A DNA stretch of 64,000 nt, from the NCBI GenBank assembly GCA_043553855.1, contig CP121336.1, positions 1,736,001-1,800,000 on the forward strand. The letters run 5' to 3'. Shown in pieces: positions 33,303 through 42,374 of this stretch. Numbering within the stretch: the stretch's first letter is position 1; the number at the start of each line of letters is the position of its first letter. The notes under the pieces were generated by a model. It worked only from the letters and a program-made list of their open reading frames with translations, did not search any database and was not told the DNA's origin. This DNA is from JAUIAS01 sp030425395. Its GTDB lineage: Bacteria; Pseudomonadota; Alphaproteobacteria; Rhodobacterales; Rhodobacteraceae. The position numbers and the translations under genes were made by a program.

Positions 33303-33829
33303 ATCAAAGCGACGGCGCGCGCAATTGTCTGATCAAGCGGTCCGTCATTGGCAAGCGTGATGACATCCAGACCTTTGGGAAGGGGCTTATCGGCCTCAGC
33401 AAGGCGTCTCACAATATCGGCTTCGGTTTCCCGGCCCCTGGCCGCCAAGCGGGCGGCCAAAGTCTCGGGATGGGCCGTGACGTTCAGAACCACGAAGTTG
33501 GGGAAGGCATCTGCGCCCGCCAGAAGCGCTTTTCGCGAAAAGTTGGCAAGGCAATCCGTGCCTTTGTTCAATTGATACCTGACCGTTTGCGGGATGCCAT
33601 AGAACAGACCATGCGCGCCCCAATGGACAGCGAATGCACCATTGCTTGCCAGATCCTGAAACTGTTCTTCGGATACCGCGTCGTATTCTTCGCTTCCCAG
33701 ACCCGGCCTGCGCGTGATGACGCGCCGGACAAGATGCAAATCCGGTATGACTTCGGCAAGGCCCTGCATCACGCTGTCCTTGCCCACACCGGATGGACCA
33801 ACAACTGCGATGAGACGACCAGATGTCAT
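33284..33829 (-). CDS. phnN: ribose 1,5-bisphosphate phosphokinase PhnN
   Basis: PhnN phosphorylates ribose 1,5-bisphosphate to 5-phosphoribosyl 1-diphosphate, returning C-P lyase sugar to metabolism. The 181-residue protein has a guanylate-kinase-like P-loop GPSGVGKD (11-18), RRVITRRPG and the HWGAHGLFYGIP substrate segment. It overlaps phnL by ATGA upstream and the 3' end of the opposing DUF1045 gene by 19 bases. Confidence 0.94.
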   Translation of the reverse strand: MTSGRLIAVVGPSGVGKDSVMQGLAEVIPDLHLVRRVITRRPGLGSEEYDAVSEEQFQDLASNGAFAVHWGAHGLFYGIPQTVRYQLNKGTDCLANFSRKALLAGADAFPNFVVLNVTAHPETLAARLAARGRETEADIVRRLAEADKPLPKGLDVITLANDGPLDQTIARAVALIQPVSV

Positions 33830-34548
33830 GCGGCTGTCTCCTGTGTTTGTCCTACTGCTTCGCTGCTTGAAGACAGGCCGGGAGTGAATGCGCTGACGTC
33901 AATTTCGCGGTCACAAACACGGGCGCGTGCGGCTTCATCGTGGAAGATACCGATGATGGCCGCACCGCGGCCCTTGGCCTCTTCGATCAAGGACAGAACG
34001 ACTTCGCGGTTGGCCGCATCCAGACTTGCCGTGGGTTCGTCCAAGAGCATCGTTGGATATGCATGGGCAAAGCCGCGCGCAATGTTGACTCGTTGCTGCT
34101 CGCCACCCGAGAAGGTGGTTGGTGAAAGGGACCAGAGCCGTTCCGGGATGTTGAGTTGCGCCAGAAGGGTCCGCGCGCGTTCCTGCGCTTGGTCGGCAGG
34201 GACACCCAAGGCGCGGAGCGGGTCCGCCACCACGTCCAACGTTGGCACACGCGGGACCACCCGCAGGAACTGACTCACATACCCCAAGAACTCGCGGCGA
34301 AGGGCGATGATCTCGCGCGGCTCGGCCCGCACGATGTCCACATCATCGATGCGGATAGTTCCGGCTTGCGTAAGGTAGTTGCCGTAAATCATCCGCATCA
34401 ACGTCGATTTTCCCGCGCCGGAGGCTCCGGTCAAAGCCACGCATTCGCCCGGCGCGACGTCAAAGGACACATCATTGATCACTTCAATCACTGCACTGCC
34501 CTGATTGTGCAGCGTGAAGGTTTTAGAGACATCTTTTAGCTGGATCAT
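33826..34548 (-). CDS. phnL: phosphonate C-P lyase system protein PhnL
   Basis: PhnL is an ABC-type ATPase that works with PhnGHI in the first C-P lyase step, attaching phosphonate to the ribose of ATP; it is not a transporter subunit. The 240-residue product has Walker A GASGAGKST, the ABC signature FSGGEQQRVNIAR, Walker B MLLDEPTASLD and a switch His (GIFHDEAAR). ATG 34548 is preferred to the adjacent GTG at 34551. It follows phnK by three bases and overlaps phnN. Confidence 0.95.
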   Translation of the reverse strand: MIQLKDVSKTFTLHNQGSAVIEVINDVSFDVAPGECVALTGASGAGKSTLMRMIYGNYLTQAGTIRIDDVDIVRAEPREIIALRREFLGYVSQFLRVVPRVPTLDVVADPLRALGVPADQAQERARTLLAQLNIPERLWSLSPTTFSGGEQQRVNIARGFAHAYPTMLLDEPTASLDAANREVVLSLIEEAKGRGAAIIGIFHDEAARARVCDREIDVSAFTPGLSSSSEAVGQTQETAA

Positions 34549-34551
34549 CAC

Positions 34552-35322
34552 TCACACCTGCAAAACGGAAGAAACAAGGAGCTGGGAATAGGCGTGTTGC
34601 GGGTCGTCCAGAACCTGATCAGTCAGGCCCGCCTCAACCACACGGCCCGATTTCATCACCATCAGACGGTCAGCCAGCAGGCGCACAACGGCCAGATCAT
34701 GGGTTACGATGATCGCCGAGAGCCCCATGTCCCGCACCAAACCGCGCAGAAGGTCCAGCAACCGGGCTTGAACCGACACGTCCAGTCCGCCTGTCGGCTC
34801 GTCCATGAAGACAAGGCGTGGCCCGGTCACCAGATTGCGGGCGATTTGCAGTCGCTGTTGCATGCCGCCGGAAAATGTAGTGGGGCGGTCGTCGACTCGG
34901 GTGGCGTCGATCTCGACCCGTTCGAGCCAGTCGGTTGCTTTTCCCCGAATGTCTCCGTAGTGCCGTTCACCCACGGCCATCAGACGCTCACCTACATTAC
35001 CGCCAGCCGAAACACCCATGCGGAGCCCATCGCGGGCGTGCTGGTGGACAAAGGCCCAATCGGTGCGGCTTAGCATCCGCCGCTCGGCCTCGGACATAGT
35101 GACTGTATCCTTGGGGCCGTCGGCACGCGTGTCGAAGATGACCTGCCCGGCATCGGGTGCAATATGCCCGGCCATGCAATTCAGCAACGTCGACTTGCCC
35201 GATCCACTTTCGCCAACGATGCCCATCACTTCGCCGGGATAGAGATCAAACGAAACGTCTGCGCAGCCGATATGCGCCCCATAGCGTTTACTCACGCCTT
35301 GCACTGACAACAAAGGTCTCAT
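34552..35322 (-). CDS. phnK: phosphonate C-P lyase system protein PhnK
   Basis: PhnK is the ABC-type ATPase that docks on the PhnGHIJ core. The 256-residue product has Walker A GESGSGKST, signature FSGGMQQRLQIAR, Walker B VFMDEPTGGLD and a switch His in IVTHDLAVV. The start ATG at 35322 overlaps the phnJ stop (ATGA); a longer in-frame start at 35460 lies in phnJ and is rejected. Confidence 0.95.
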   Translation of the reverse strand: MRPLLSVQGVSKRYGAHIGCADVSFDLYPGEVMGIVGESGSGKSTLLNCMAGHIAPDAGQVIFDTRADGPKDTVTMSEAERRMLSRTDWAFVHQHARDGLRMGVSAGGNVGERLMAVGERHYGDIRGKATDWLERVEIDATRVDDRPTTFSGGMQQRLQIARNLVTGPRLVFMDEPTGGLDVSVQARLLDLLRGLVRDMGLSAIIVTHDLAVVRLLADRLMVMKSGRVVEAGLTDQVLDDPQHAYSQLLVSSVLQV

Positions 35323-36170
35323 GCCGCGTCCTTTCCTTTGTGGCCCGCAGCCTGGCGCGCTGTGCAATAGTCCGTATCCGAGCAGACGAACATGCGACCG
35401 CCCTGATCGTCGATAATGACTTCGTCGAGATAGCTGTCCGTCGCATCGCACAGCCCGCAAAGGTGATCGGCTTTGCTGGCCTCAAACGGGTGATCTTCGA
35501 AATCGAGGCTGACCACCTGAGTGTAGGGGGGCAGCGCGTAGATCCTTTGTTCCCGACCCGCGCCGAATAGCTGGATCGCCGCCATGTTGCCCAGTTTCGG
35601 ATTGTCGAATTTGGGGATTGGGGATGGGTCCATCACATAACGTCCTTCCACCTTCACCGGGTAGGCGTAGCTGGTCGCGATATGTCCGTGACGGCTGATA
35701 TCTTCGTATAGCTTCACATGCATCAGCCCGTATTCCTCAAGGCTGTGCATCTTGCGCGTTTCGCTTTCGCGAGGTTCCAGAAAGCGCAGCGGTTCGGGGA
35801 TCGGAACCTGATAAACAAGGATCTGGTTCTCGGTTAATGCGTCTTCAGGGATGCGGTGCCGGGTCTGGATGACGCTTGCCTCAGAGGTCGCTGTCGTGGT
35901 TGCAACACCTGCTGTACGCTCAAAGAAGGACCGGATCGAGACCGCATTCGTTGTGTCATCCGCGCCCTGGTCAATGACCTTGAAAGTATCGTCAGGCGTC
36001 AATACAGCGGCTGAGACCTGAACGCCTCCTGTACCCCAGCCATAAGGCATAGGCATCTCACGCGAGGCGAAAGGGACCTGATAGCCCGGTATGGCCAGCC
36101 CTTTCAGGATTGCCCGGCGAATCATCCGTTTGGTTTGTTCGTCAAGATAGGCGAAGTTGTATTCGGTCAT
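35319..36170 (-). CDS. phnJ: alpha-D-ribose 1-methylphosphonate 5-phosphate C-P lyase PhnJ
   Basis: PhnJ is the radical-SAM enzyme that breaks the carbon-phosphorus bond. The 283-residue product has the iron-sulfur cysteines Cys238, Cys241 and Cys263 and the catalytic Cys269. All are three positions before E. coli Cys241, 244, 266 and 272, so every key residue is present. It overlaps phnI upstream and phnK downstream by ATGA junctions, consistent with fixed complex stoichiometry. Confidence 0.97.
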   Translation of the reverse strand: MTEYNFAYLDEQTKRMIRRAILKGLAIPGYQVPFASREMPMPYGWGTGGVQVSAAVLTPDDTFKVIDQGADDTTNAVSIRSFFERTAGVATTTATSEASVIQTRHRIPEDALTENQILVYQVPIPEPLRFLEPRESETRKMHSLEEYGLMHVKLYEDISRHGHIATSYAYPVKVEGRYVMDPSPIPKFDNPKLGNMAAIQLFGAGREQRIYALPPYTQVVSLDFEDHPFEASKADHLCGLCDATDSYLDEVIIDDQGGRMFVCSDTDYCTARQAAGHKGKDAA

Positions 36171-37255
36171 TCTGCAGCCTCCTGAAACTGCTCTGCACCC
36201 GCTTCGCGGCGCAGTTTGCGGACCAGTTCCAGTTCTGACTGGAAATCAACATAATGCGGCAGCTTGATGTGTTCGAGGAACCCTGTCGCCTGAATGTTGT
36301 CGGCATGATAAAGGACGAATTCCGTGTCTTGGGCGGGCGCACCAACATAGTCTTCGCCGAGCTCTTCCCAACGGAGTGCGCGATCGACCAACGCCATGGA
36401 AATGGCCTTGCGTTCGGACTGCCCAAAGACCAGCCCATAACCACGCGTGAATTGCGGCGGTTCGGATTTGGAGCCGGTGAACTGGTTGACCGTTTCGCAT
36501 TCGGTCAAGGTGACCTCTCCGATCTCAACGGCAAAGCCCAGTTCGGGGATGTCCATTTCCACGGTGACGGCACCGATCCGCAGCTCTCCTACAAAGGCAT
36601 GGTTGCGCCCATAGCCTCGTTGCGTGGAATAGGCGAGGCCGAGGGTGAAGCCCTCATCCGCGCGGGTCAGGGCCTGCAGGCGCAGCGCGCGATCAGCCGG
36701 CATTTCGAGCGGTTCGCGTGTGAGGTCAGGTGGGGGAGTATCGTCGTGCGGTGCGCTTTCGATTAGCCCCTCCTGGTTCAGAAACTCGGTTACATGTGGC
36801 ACAGCGCCCGAAGATACTTCGCGCGTTGGCGCGTCGGGCACCTCGCTTTCTGCGGCCAGCTTGAAATCAAGCAAACGGTGTGTGTAATCAAAGGTCGGAC
36901 CAAGGACCTGCCCACCGGGCAAGTCTTTGAACGTCGCTGAAATTCGACGGTCGCAATCCATTGCCCCTGTATCCACCGGCCGGGACGCGCCAAAGCGGGG
37001 CAGGGTGGTGCGGTAGGCACGGATCAAAAATATTGCTTCAATCAGGTCGCCGCGGGATTGCTTGATCGCCAGCGCGGCCAGATCGGGATCGTAGAGCGAC
37101 CCCTCTGCCATCACGCGATCTACCGCGAGTTTCAACTGCTCACGGATTTGCGGAAGGGAGAGTTCGGCAATGTTGATGTCGCCACGGCGCTCTTCGGCAA
37201 GCCAGGCATGTGCGCTTTCAATCGCGCGCTCCCCGCCTTTGACAGCTACGTACAT
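36167..37255 (-). CDS. phnI: C-P lyase complex subunit PhnI
   Basis: PhnI is the nucleosidase-type subunit that, with PhnG, PhnH and PhnL, swaps adenine of ATP for a phosphonate. The 362-residue product starts MYVAVKGGERAIESAH and includes family stretches RTTLPRFGASRPVDTG, GYGRNHAFVGELRIG and CETVNQFTGSK. Length is normal for the family. The ATG shares a base with the phnH stop (TAATG) and its stop overlaps phnJ. Confidence 0.96.
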   Translation of the reverse strand: MYVAVKGGERAIESAHAWLAEERRGDINIAELSLPQIREQLKLAVDRVMAEGSLYDPDLAALAIKQSRGDLIEAIFLIRAYRTTLPRFGASRPVDTGAMDCDRRISATFKDLPGGQVLGPTFDYTHRLLDFKLAAESEVPDAPTREVSSGAVPHVTEFLNQEGLIESAPHDDTPPPDLTREPLEMPADRALRLQALTRADEGFTLGLAYSTQRGYGRNHAFVGELRIGAVTVEMDIPELGFAVEIGEVTLTECETVNQFTGSKSEPPQFTRGYGLVFGQSERKAISMALVDRALRWEELGEDYVGAPAQDTEFVLYHADNIQATGFLEHIKLPHYVDFQSELELVRKLRREAGAEQFQEAAE

Positions 37256-37818
37256 TACGCCACCTCGGTGCTTCTGGGCAGCGCGGCAAGACGCGCGCCA
37301 TTGGTGAAAATGAAATCAAGACCAAGCGGAAACAGAGCCTGATTGCTTTGAAAGGCACGGATCTCAGGCAAAGACAGCGCGGCTTGTGACTTGATCCCGG
37401 GGCCGCGCAGTTTTGCTCCGGACGCGGCAAGTTCTGCGCATTCCACGATCAAGGTCGCAGACCGATCCGGGTATTCCGAGGTGCCGATGCGATAGGCGTT
37501 CAGCGGCATCAATGCCTCCCAGTCGCCTATGGCGAACATGGCACGTGATGGGCCTGTCAGTGGGGCACCGGTGTGAAAGGCAAGCCAAGCGCGCACTTCG
37601 TCATTGTCTGCATTGCCTGCGAGGTAGACGGGCGTTTCAGTGTCACACAGGGTCAACAGAACGGTGCCCCCAGCGATAGAAAGGGGCGCAGGTGGCTCTG
37701 CACCTTTGATCTCGTGAATTTGGCCTGGACGCGCCATGGCTTCCATTATGTTGCGAAAGGCATGGGAAGATTGAACGGCGGGATTGTCGAACCCGCCTGA
37801 AAGGGTTTGTGCCTCCAT
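37255..37818 (-). CDS. phnH: C-P lyase complex subunit PhnH
   Basis: PhnH is a structural subunit of the C-P lyase core with a PLP-transferase-like fold but no cofactor. The 187-residue product has NPAVQSSHAFRNIMEAMARPG near the start, TLCDTETPVYLAG, and the final LGLDFIFTNGARLAALPRST, all typical. ATG 37818 overlaps the phnG stop (TGATG); a TTG immediately upstream is not needed. Confidence 0.95.
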   Translation of the reverse strand: MEAQTLSGGFDNPAVQSSHAFRNIMEAMARPGQIHEIKGAEPPAPLSIAGGTVLLTLCDTETPVYLAGNADNDEVRAWLAFHTGAPLTGPSRAMFAIGDWEALMPLNAYRIGTSEYPDRSATLIVECAELAASGAKLRGPGIKSQAALSLPEIRAFQSNQALFPLGLDFIFTNGARLAALPRSTEVA

Positions 37819-38273
37819 CAATCCTCTCCTCGCACCATGGTGAGAAATTCTACCTTGGTTGCAGCGGCTTTGGCTGCGCGGGCCGTCTTGGCCAAGGTTT
37901 CTTCTGTCTCAAGAGGTTCAAGAATGGCGGCGTGAACGGTTTTCGCATCGTTCCCCTGCATCAGGGCATCGACCAGAGCGGCCGCTTCTGCGTCTGCTTT
38001 GCGACGGCCCTTGATATAAGCATGGCCCACTTCGCCACTGCTGAGGGTTAACGCACAACGCGTCACGGTTATTTCCCCAAGGTTGAATGGCGATCCGGTT
38101 CCACCCGCGCGACCACGGATCATCGTGCTGCCGATCTCTGGCGCGCGGAGCCATGTGAAAACGGGGCGCGCCATTGTGGCATCCAGCAGGGCTGCAACTC
38201 GACCCTCGGGGGCCTTGGCCAAAAGACCCATCCAGGCTTTCCGTTCGGCGTTTTCGTCGAAAGTGTCTTTCAT
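37818..38273 (-). CDS. phnG: C-P lyase complex subunit PhnG
   Basis: PhnG is the first subunit of the C-P lyase core and forms the PhnG2H2I2J2 assembly. The 151-residue product contains the family stretch RKAWMGLLAKAP near the start and later GGTGSPFNLGEITVTRCAL and GHAYIKGRRKADAEAAALVDAL. It is first in the phnGHIJKLN unit and is divergent from phnF across an 81-bp control region. Confidence 0.95.
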   Translation of the reverse strand: MKDTFDENAERKAWMGLLAKAPEGRVAALLDATMARPVFTWLRAPEIGSTMIRGRAGGTGSPFNLGEITVTRCALTLSSGEVGHAYIKGRRKADAEAAALVDALMQGNDAKTVHAAILEPLETEETLAKTARAAKAAATKVEFLTMVRGED

Positions 38274-38292
38274 CTGGACAACTTTTCCATAT

Positions 38293-38316
38293 TCTATACA
38301 ACTATACTTATCGTAT
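38293..38316. promoter_or_regulatory. candidate PhnF operator between phnG and phnF
   Basis: The short divergent gap holds TCTATACAA (38293-38301), similar to one arm of GntR/HutC-type operators, the repeat pair CTATACA / CTATACT spaced by 8 bases, and an inverted repeat ATAC-TTATC-GTAT (38304-38316). HutC-subfamily regulators usually bind their own divergent promoter. Only sequence supports it. Confidence 0.4.
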
Positions 38317-38354
38317 CAGATTGCGTATTTGAGGACAGAGGAGATTTGTGAATT

Positions 38355-39098
38355 TTGCGTGACAGATCAGGCAGAACCCCCATCTGGAGGGCTATCGCGG
38401 ATGCATTGCGAAATGATCTGGCCGAAGGCAGGTATGCGCCGGGAGAGAAACTTCCTACCGAGGCGGCGTTGGCCGAGCGCTTTGGCGTCAATCGTCATAC
38501 TGTGCGGCACGGGATGTCCGCCTTGGTCGAAGAAGGCTTGATCCGAACCCGCCGTGGTGCCGGGGCTTTCGTGGCGGCGACACCAACGGATTATCCGATC
38601 GGGCAGCGTGTGCGTTTTCATGAAAACCTGATCGCTGCTGGCAGGCGGCCTGAAAAGCGTGTTCTCCAGATTGAAGAGCGCTCGGCCACCATTGGCGAAG
38701 CAGAAGCGCTACACATCGTTCCCGGTGAAGCGATTTGCGCGTATCACGGCATCTCGCTCGCGGACGGGCAACCGATTGCGATCTTCGAAAGCCTTTTCCC
38801 GGTCGGCCGTTTGGCAGGCATTGCGAACGCATTGACCGAGACCAGCAGTGTGACTGAAGCGCTGCGCCGAGTTGGCGTTGTCGATTACACCCGAACGACA
38901 ACGCGGCTGACCGCGGTGCGGGCGGAAACCACAAAGGCCCTTCACTTGCAGGTATCGGAGGGAGATCCGATTCTGAAATCTACCAGTGTGAACGTGGACA
39001 ACTCCAATCTGCCCGTTGAATTTGGGCGAACGTGGTTTGCAGGCGACAGGGTCACATTGACCTTGGAAAACAAAACGCCGCCATCCCGGATGGGATAG
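38355..39098 (+). CDS. phnF: GntR-family phosphonate metabolism regulator PhnF
   Basis: The 247-residue protein has an N-terminal GntR winged helix (PIWRAIADALRNDLAEGRYAPGEKLPTEAALAERFGVNRHTVR) and a C-terminal UTRA effector domain (about 75-240), the HutC-subfamily layout of PhnF. It starts at TTG 38355 after an AGGAG that is rather distant. It faces away from phnG and converges on the glycerophosphodiesterase gene, and most likely represses the phn genes until a phosphonate or phosphorylated ligand binds. Confidence 0.9.
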   Translation: MRDRSGRTPIWRAIADALRNDLAEGRYAPGEKLPTEAALAERFGVNRHTVRHGMSALVEEGLIRTRRGAGAFVAATPTDYPIGQRVRFHENLIAAGRRPEKRVLQIEERSATIGEAEALHIVPGEAICAYHGISLADGQPIAIFESLFPVGRLAGIANALTETSSVTEALRRVGVVDYTRTTTRLTAVRAETTKALHLQVSEGDPILKSTSVNVDNSNLPVEFGRTWFAGDRVTLTLENKTPPSRMG

Positions 39099-39129
39099 CG
39101 GCTGCATTAATTTCCAGAGGCCGCTTGGC

Positions 39130-40344
39130 TTACTTTAACCCCAGGCAATTTGCATAGTATGTGACGGTCGCTGGCCAATCCGAGAAGATGCCTTCGACTC
39201 CCACGTCTTGCGCAAGCGCATCAATATAGTCGTACATCACGCCGTCGCTGTTGGTGATGTCTGCAATGGATTGGTAATACCAGCCGCCCCCATGCATTAG
39301 CGGACCCGAGCGTTCGATTGTCCACGTGATGATCTTAAGTCCAGCTGCTTTCGCCTGCTTTGCCAGTTCTGAGGGAACGATCTCATTTCCTTCAAGCGTG
39401 ACCAGCATCCATGTCGGTGGCGCAATGTAATTGATGCCCATCGCTTTCAATTCTTCCATGGTGTTGGGCCAGGTTGACGGCTCCATGGGCGAATAGTTGT
39501 CGAGATTGTATTCATCCATCAAATAGACCGCCTGGGCACCGAACTCCGGTTCGGCCTCGATCCAATAGAGAACGTCTTCGAGGTTGAAGGACTGTAACCA
39601 AACGTCGGACGCTGGAATCCCCGCAGCTTTGTATTCGTCAACCAGCTTTTGCGCATAATCCTTCTGGGTGAAGCCGTTGAAAGGCATCTTGACTGATGGT
39701 GTTTTCAACTCTGGTGTGAATTTTGCGCCGAGCGACTTGAAGAGTTCGATAGATTCGGCATGGGCCATCAAGGTCGCAGGTTCAGTCGAATAGAGATCGG
39801 TACGCCAATCAGCGGTACCACCGAGATAAGCATCGACAGTCGTCGCGGTGCGATCCGCTGCGTCCATCTTGGGCATCAAAGTCCGATACTGCGCCAATGT
39901 AATCTCGGATGTTCGGCATTCAGCATAAGCCCCGGTGTCGCCGTTTGCAGGTGCAAACGGCGTAATGCAGGTCGAAGCCAATGGGGTTGCAAGAATGTTC
40001 GTCGTGGTATGCAAGTCATTTTGCGCGTGTCGGCAGACCAATTCGAGGTCTTTCGTGAAGGTCACATCGCATTCCAGAATTCCGGCACCCATCCGTGCCG
40101 CAGCGAGATTCGATTCAACGGTATGTTCTGGGAATTGCATCGGCGCGCCACGGTGCCCGATAGAGAACAGCGATTGTGCGGCCTCTTGTCCGGCGCAGGA
40201 CTGCAACTTTTCCTTAAGGGGCCCATCGGCCATGCGGTCGATCAGGTAGTACGGTCGCGGACCATACTCAATGGCCTTGACCGATTGCGCCAAAGCCGGC
40301 GCAGCGATCATTGATGCAGATGTAAGTGCAAGAATACGGAACAT
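39130..40344 (-). CDS. periplasmic glycerophosphodiester phosphodiesterase
   Basis: A 404-residue exported enzyme with signal peptide (cut after PALAQ, about 19-20) and the GDPD TIM-barrel motifs: GHRGAPMQFPEHT with catalytic His64, ECDVTFTKDLELVCRHAQ, and a late WTIERS strand. It would hydrolyse glycerophosphodiesters to glycerol 3-phosphate plus alcohol in the periplasm. A good GGAGG precedes the ATG. It is last in the phnCDE1E2-acetyltransferase unit, which fits phosphorus scavenging under Pho control. Substrate range is inferred. Confidence 0.9.
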   Translation of the reverse strand: MFRILALTSASMIAAPALAQSVKAIEYGPRPYYLIDRMADGPLKEKLQSCAGQEAAQSLFSIGHRGAPMQFPEHTVESNLAAARMGAGILECDVTFTKDLELVCRHAQNDLHTTTNILATPLASTCITPFAPANGDTGAYAECRTSEITLAQYRTLMPKMDAADRTATTVDAYLGGTADWRTDLYSTEPATLMAHAESIELFKSLGAKFTPELKTPSVKMPFNGFTQKDYAQKLVDEYKAAGIPASDVWLQSFNLEDVLYWIEAEPEFGAQAVYLMDEYNLDNYSPMEPSTWPNTMEELKAMGINYIAPPTWMLVTLEGNEIVPSELAKQAKAAGLKIITWTIERSGPLMHGGGWYYQSIADITNSDGVMYDYIDALAQDVGVEGIFSDWPATVTYYANCLGLK

Positions 40345-40446
40345 ATTTTCCTCCTGGTGTCTTTGCGAGGAAACGTTTCCCAGAGCTTTGTTTCAATGGC
40401 GTGACGGTGTTCCGAAGCTTTTGTGGCAGGTTTGCCTGAACGATTT

Positions 40447-41061
40447 TCACTCGTATTTTTCGAGGAATGCAGCCGCACTCAGAGAGCGGAAATCTTGAAG
40501 GGCTTCGCGCAACCTGTCGTGGGGCCAGTCCCACCACGCAAGCGCGACAAGGCGATCTGCAATCGCGGGCGGTTGGCGAAGGCGCAGGGGTCTGGCTGGG
40601 GTTCCGGCTACGATTGTGTAGGGGTCCACATCCTTGGTCACGACGGCGCCCGCGGCGACGACAGCACCATGGCCCAAGGTCACCTCCGGTTTGACCATCG
40701 CGCCAGCCCCGATCCATGTGTCGTGACCGATATGGGCAACGCGGGATTTGCGATGTGCAAAAAACGTTTCATCGTTGGTGGCGTTGTCCCAATAGTCTTT
40801 GGAGCGATAGAGGAAGTGGTGACAGGCCGCCGTGTCAAGCGGATGGTCCGTTGCGCCGATGCGCGCGAAACTGGCAATATTCGCGAACTTGCCCACATGC
40901 GCATTGGCAATGTCGGCGTAACGGTCGCAATAACTGTAATCGCCGATTTGGCTGTTGGTGACCCTGCTGCCTTTGCCGATCTCCACAAAAGCGCCGAACG
41001 TGCTATCGGTGATTTCGCAATCGGGATGCAAAAACGGTTTATCCGGAGAAAGACGTGCCAT
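40447..41061 (-). CDS. hexapeptide-repeat acetyltransferase of phosphonate loci
   Basis: The 204-residue protein has left-handed beta-helix hexapeptide repeats (FGAFVEIGKGSRV, IGHDTWIGAGAMVKPEVTLGHGAVVAAGAVVTKDV), ending in VAGTPARPLRLR as in xenobiotic/maltose-type acetyltransferases, with His in TDHPLD. This subgroup occurs in phosphonate loci and is named only as a phosphonate-metabolism transferase; the substrate may be an aminophosphonate. ATG 41061 shares one base with the phnE2 stop (TGATG). Confidence 0.88.
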   Translation of the reverse strand: MARLSPDKPFLHPDCEITDSTFGAFVEIGKGSRVTNSQIGDYSYCDRYADIANAHVGKFANIASFARIGATDHPLDTAACHHFLYRSKDYWDNATNDETFFAHRKSRVAHIGHDTWIGAGAMVKPEVTLGHGAVVAAGAVVTKDVDPYTIVAGTPARPLRLRQPPAIADRLVALAWWDWPHDRLREALQDFRSLSAAAFLEKYE

Positions 41062-42374
41062 CAGTTTTTCCTCCCGATCAGCTTGCCCCTGAGCCAACCC
41101 GAGAACCAATCCATGAACATGACCATCAAGACGATCAGGACAATGTAATAGGCCACCTCTTCCCAGTCTTTCTGGGTCTGGATTGCTTGCGTCAACATAA
41201 GGCCGATACCGCCTCCGGTGATGGCACCAATGATCGTGGCGGAGCGCGTGTTGGATTCAAGGAAATATAGAAGCTGGGCCAGAAGCACTGGCACCACCTG
41301 CGGGATCACGCCAAATCGGTAGCGTTGCAGCGGTTTTGCTCCGGTGGACATGACCCCTTCGATCTGTTTCTGATCCACGTTTTCCAGGGCCTCCGAGAAG
41401 ATTTTTCCAAAGGTGCCGGTATCCGTGATCAGGATTGCCAATGCGCCGGTCAATGGGCCGGGACCAAACGCACGCGCCAGAACCACCGTCCAGATCAGAG
41501 CATCGACGCCGCGCACAAAGTCGAAAATCCGACGTGTGCCTGCCCTGAGGAGCATGAAAGGTGAGAACCGTTTGGCCGCCAGAAACGCCAGTGGCAGCGC
41601 GATGATGGCCGCGCCCATTGTGCCGAGGAAGGCCATAAGGATCGTCTCGCCAATTGCCCAAGCCACGTCCTTGTGCCGCCACATCGCGTTGTTCCACCAA
41701 TCAGATATGGCACCTGATATGTTGCTAACCTCTGGGTCGATCCGCGGCCCGAACAGGATCGTTCCTAGACCCTTTCCGTGATAAGGACTGTCGAGTGTAA
41801 ACCAAAACAGTTCCCACCCCGGAAAGTAATTGAACACCTCGGTGCGCGCGCCGGTCAGCGTGATGCGGCCTTCTGGTGTGGTTATGCCGATGCGGCGGTT
41901 CGAAGCCGAGATCCAGTCCGGCAGATCCTGAGGCAGATTGCTGGTCAGGCTGCGGCCCTCGGCCTGCACTTCGATCAGCGGGAAGCCTGGTATCTCGATC
42001 TCGGTCCGGTTCCCGGGCAGGTAACGTACGAGGTGATCGCTGCCCAGATTGATTGTCACAATCTCGTCGCCGCTCACCCAGTCAGGGCGCTGACCTTCGG
42101 GATACCTTCCCTTGCGCTCGCCTTCGACGGCATAGGTGATCTCACCCGAGCGGTTGTCACGCGTCACATGAACCTTGTGCGACCAACTGTCAGAGGCGAG
42201 TGTCAGCGCGTTTTCCATATTGGCCCGCTGCGCGAGGCCCGGCAGATCAAAGGCAAAGAAGATATATGTCAGATAGGCAAATATCACCGCCGGGATGGTG
42301 AACCCGATCAGACGCTTGCGTTTAAACAGGGCGTCGGTCTGGTTTTTGGTGAGGCTCAGATCTGTGGCGGTCAT
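41061..42374 (-). CDS. phnE: phosphonate ABC transporter permease PhnE2, with large N-terminal soluble insert
   Basis: The 437-residue inner-membrane permease has an N-terminal membrane helix (about 25-45), a soluble stretch (about 46-205) likely facing the periplasm, then a standard permease domain (about 215-430) with the EAA loop (ALENVDQKQIEGVMSTGAKPLQRYRFG). Typical PhnE proteins are about 260-290 residues, so roughly 160 residues are extra. It overlaps phnE1 by ATGA and the two should form a heterodimer with PhnC. Confidence 0.92.
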   Translation of the reverse strand: MTATDLSLTKNQTDALFKRKRLIGFTIPAVIFAYLTYIFFAFDLPGLAQRANMENALTLASDSWSHKVHVTRDNRSGEITYAVEGERKGRYPEGQRPDWVSGDEIVTINLGSDHLVRYLPGNRTEIEIPGFPLIEVQAEGRSLTSNLPQDLPDWISASNRRIGITTPEGRITLTGARTEVFNYFPGWELFWFTLDSPYHGKGLGTILFGPRIDPEVSNISGAISDWWNNAMWRHKDVAWAIGETILMAFLGTMGAAIIALPLAFLAAKRFSPFMLLRAGTRRIFDFVRGVDALIWTVVLARAFGPGPLTGALAILITDTGTFGKIFSEALENVDQKQIEGVMSTGAKPLQRYRFGVIPQVVPVLLAQLLYFLESNTRSATIIGAITGGGIGLMLTQAIQTQKDWEEVAYYIVLIVLMVMFMDWFSGWLRGKLIGRKN

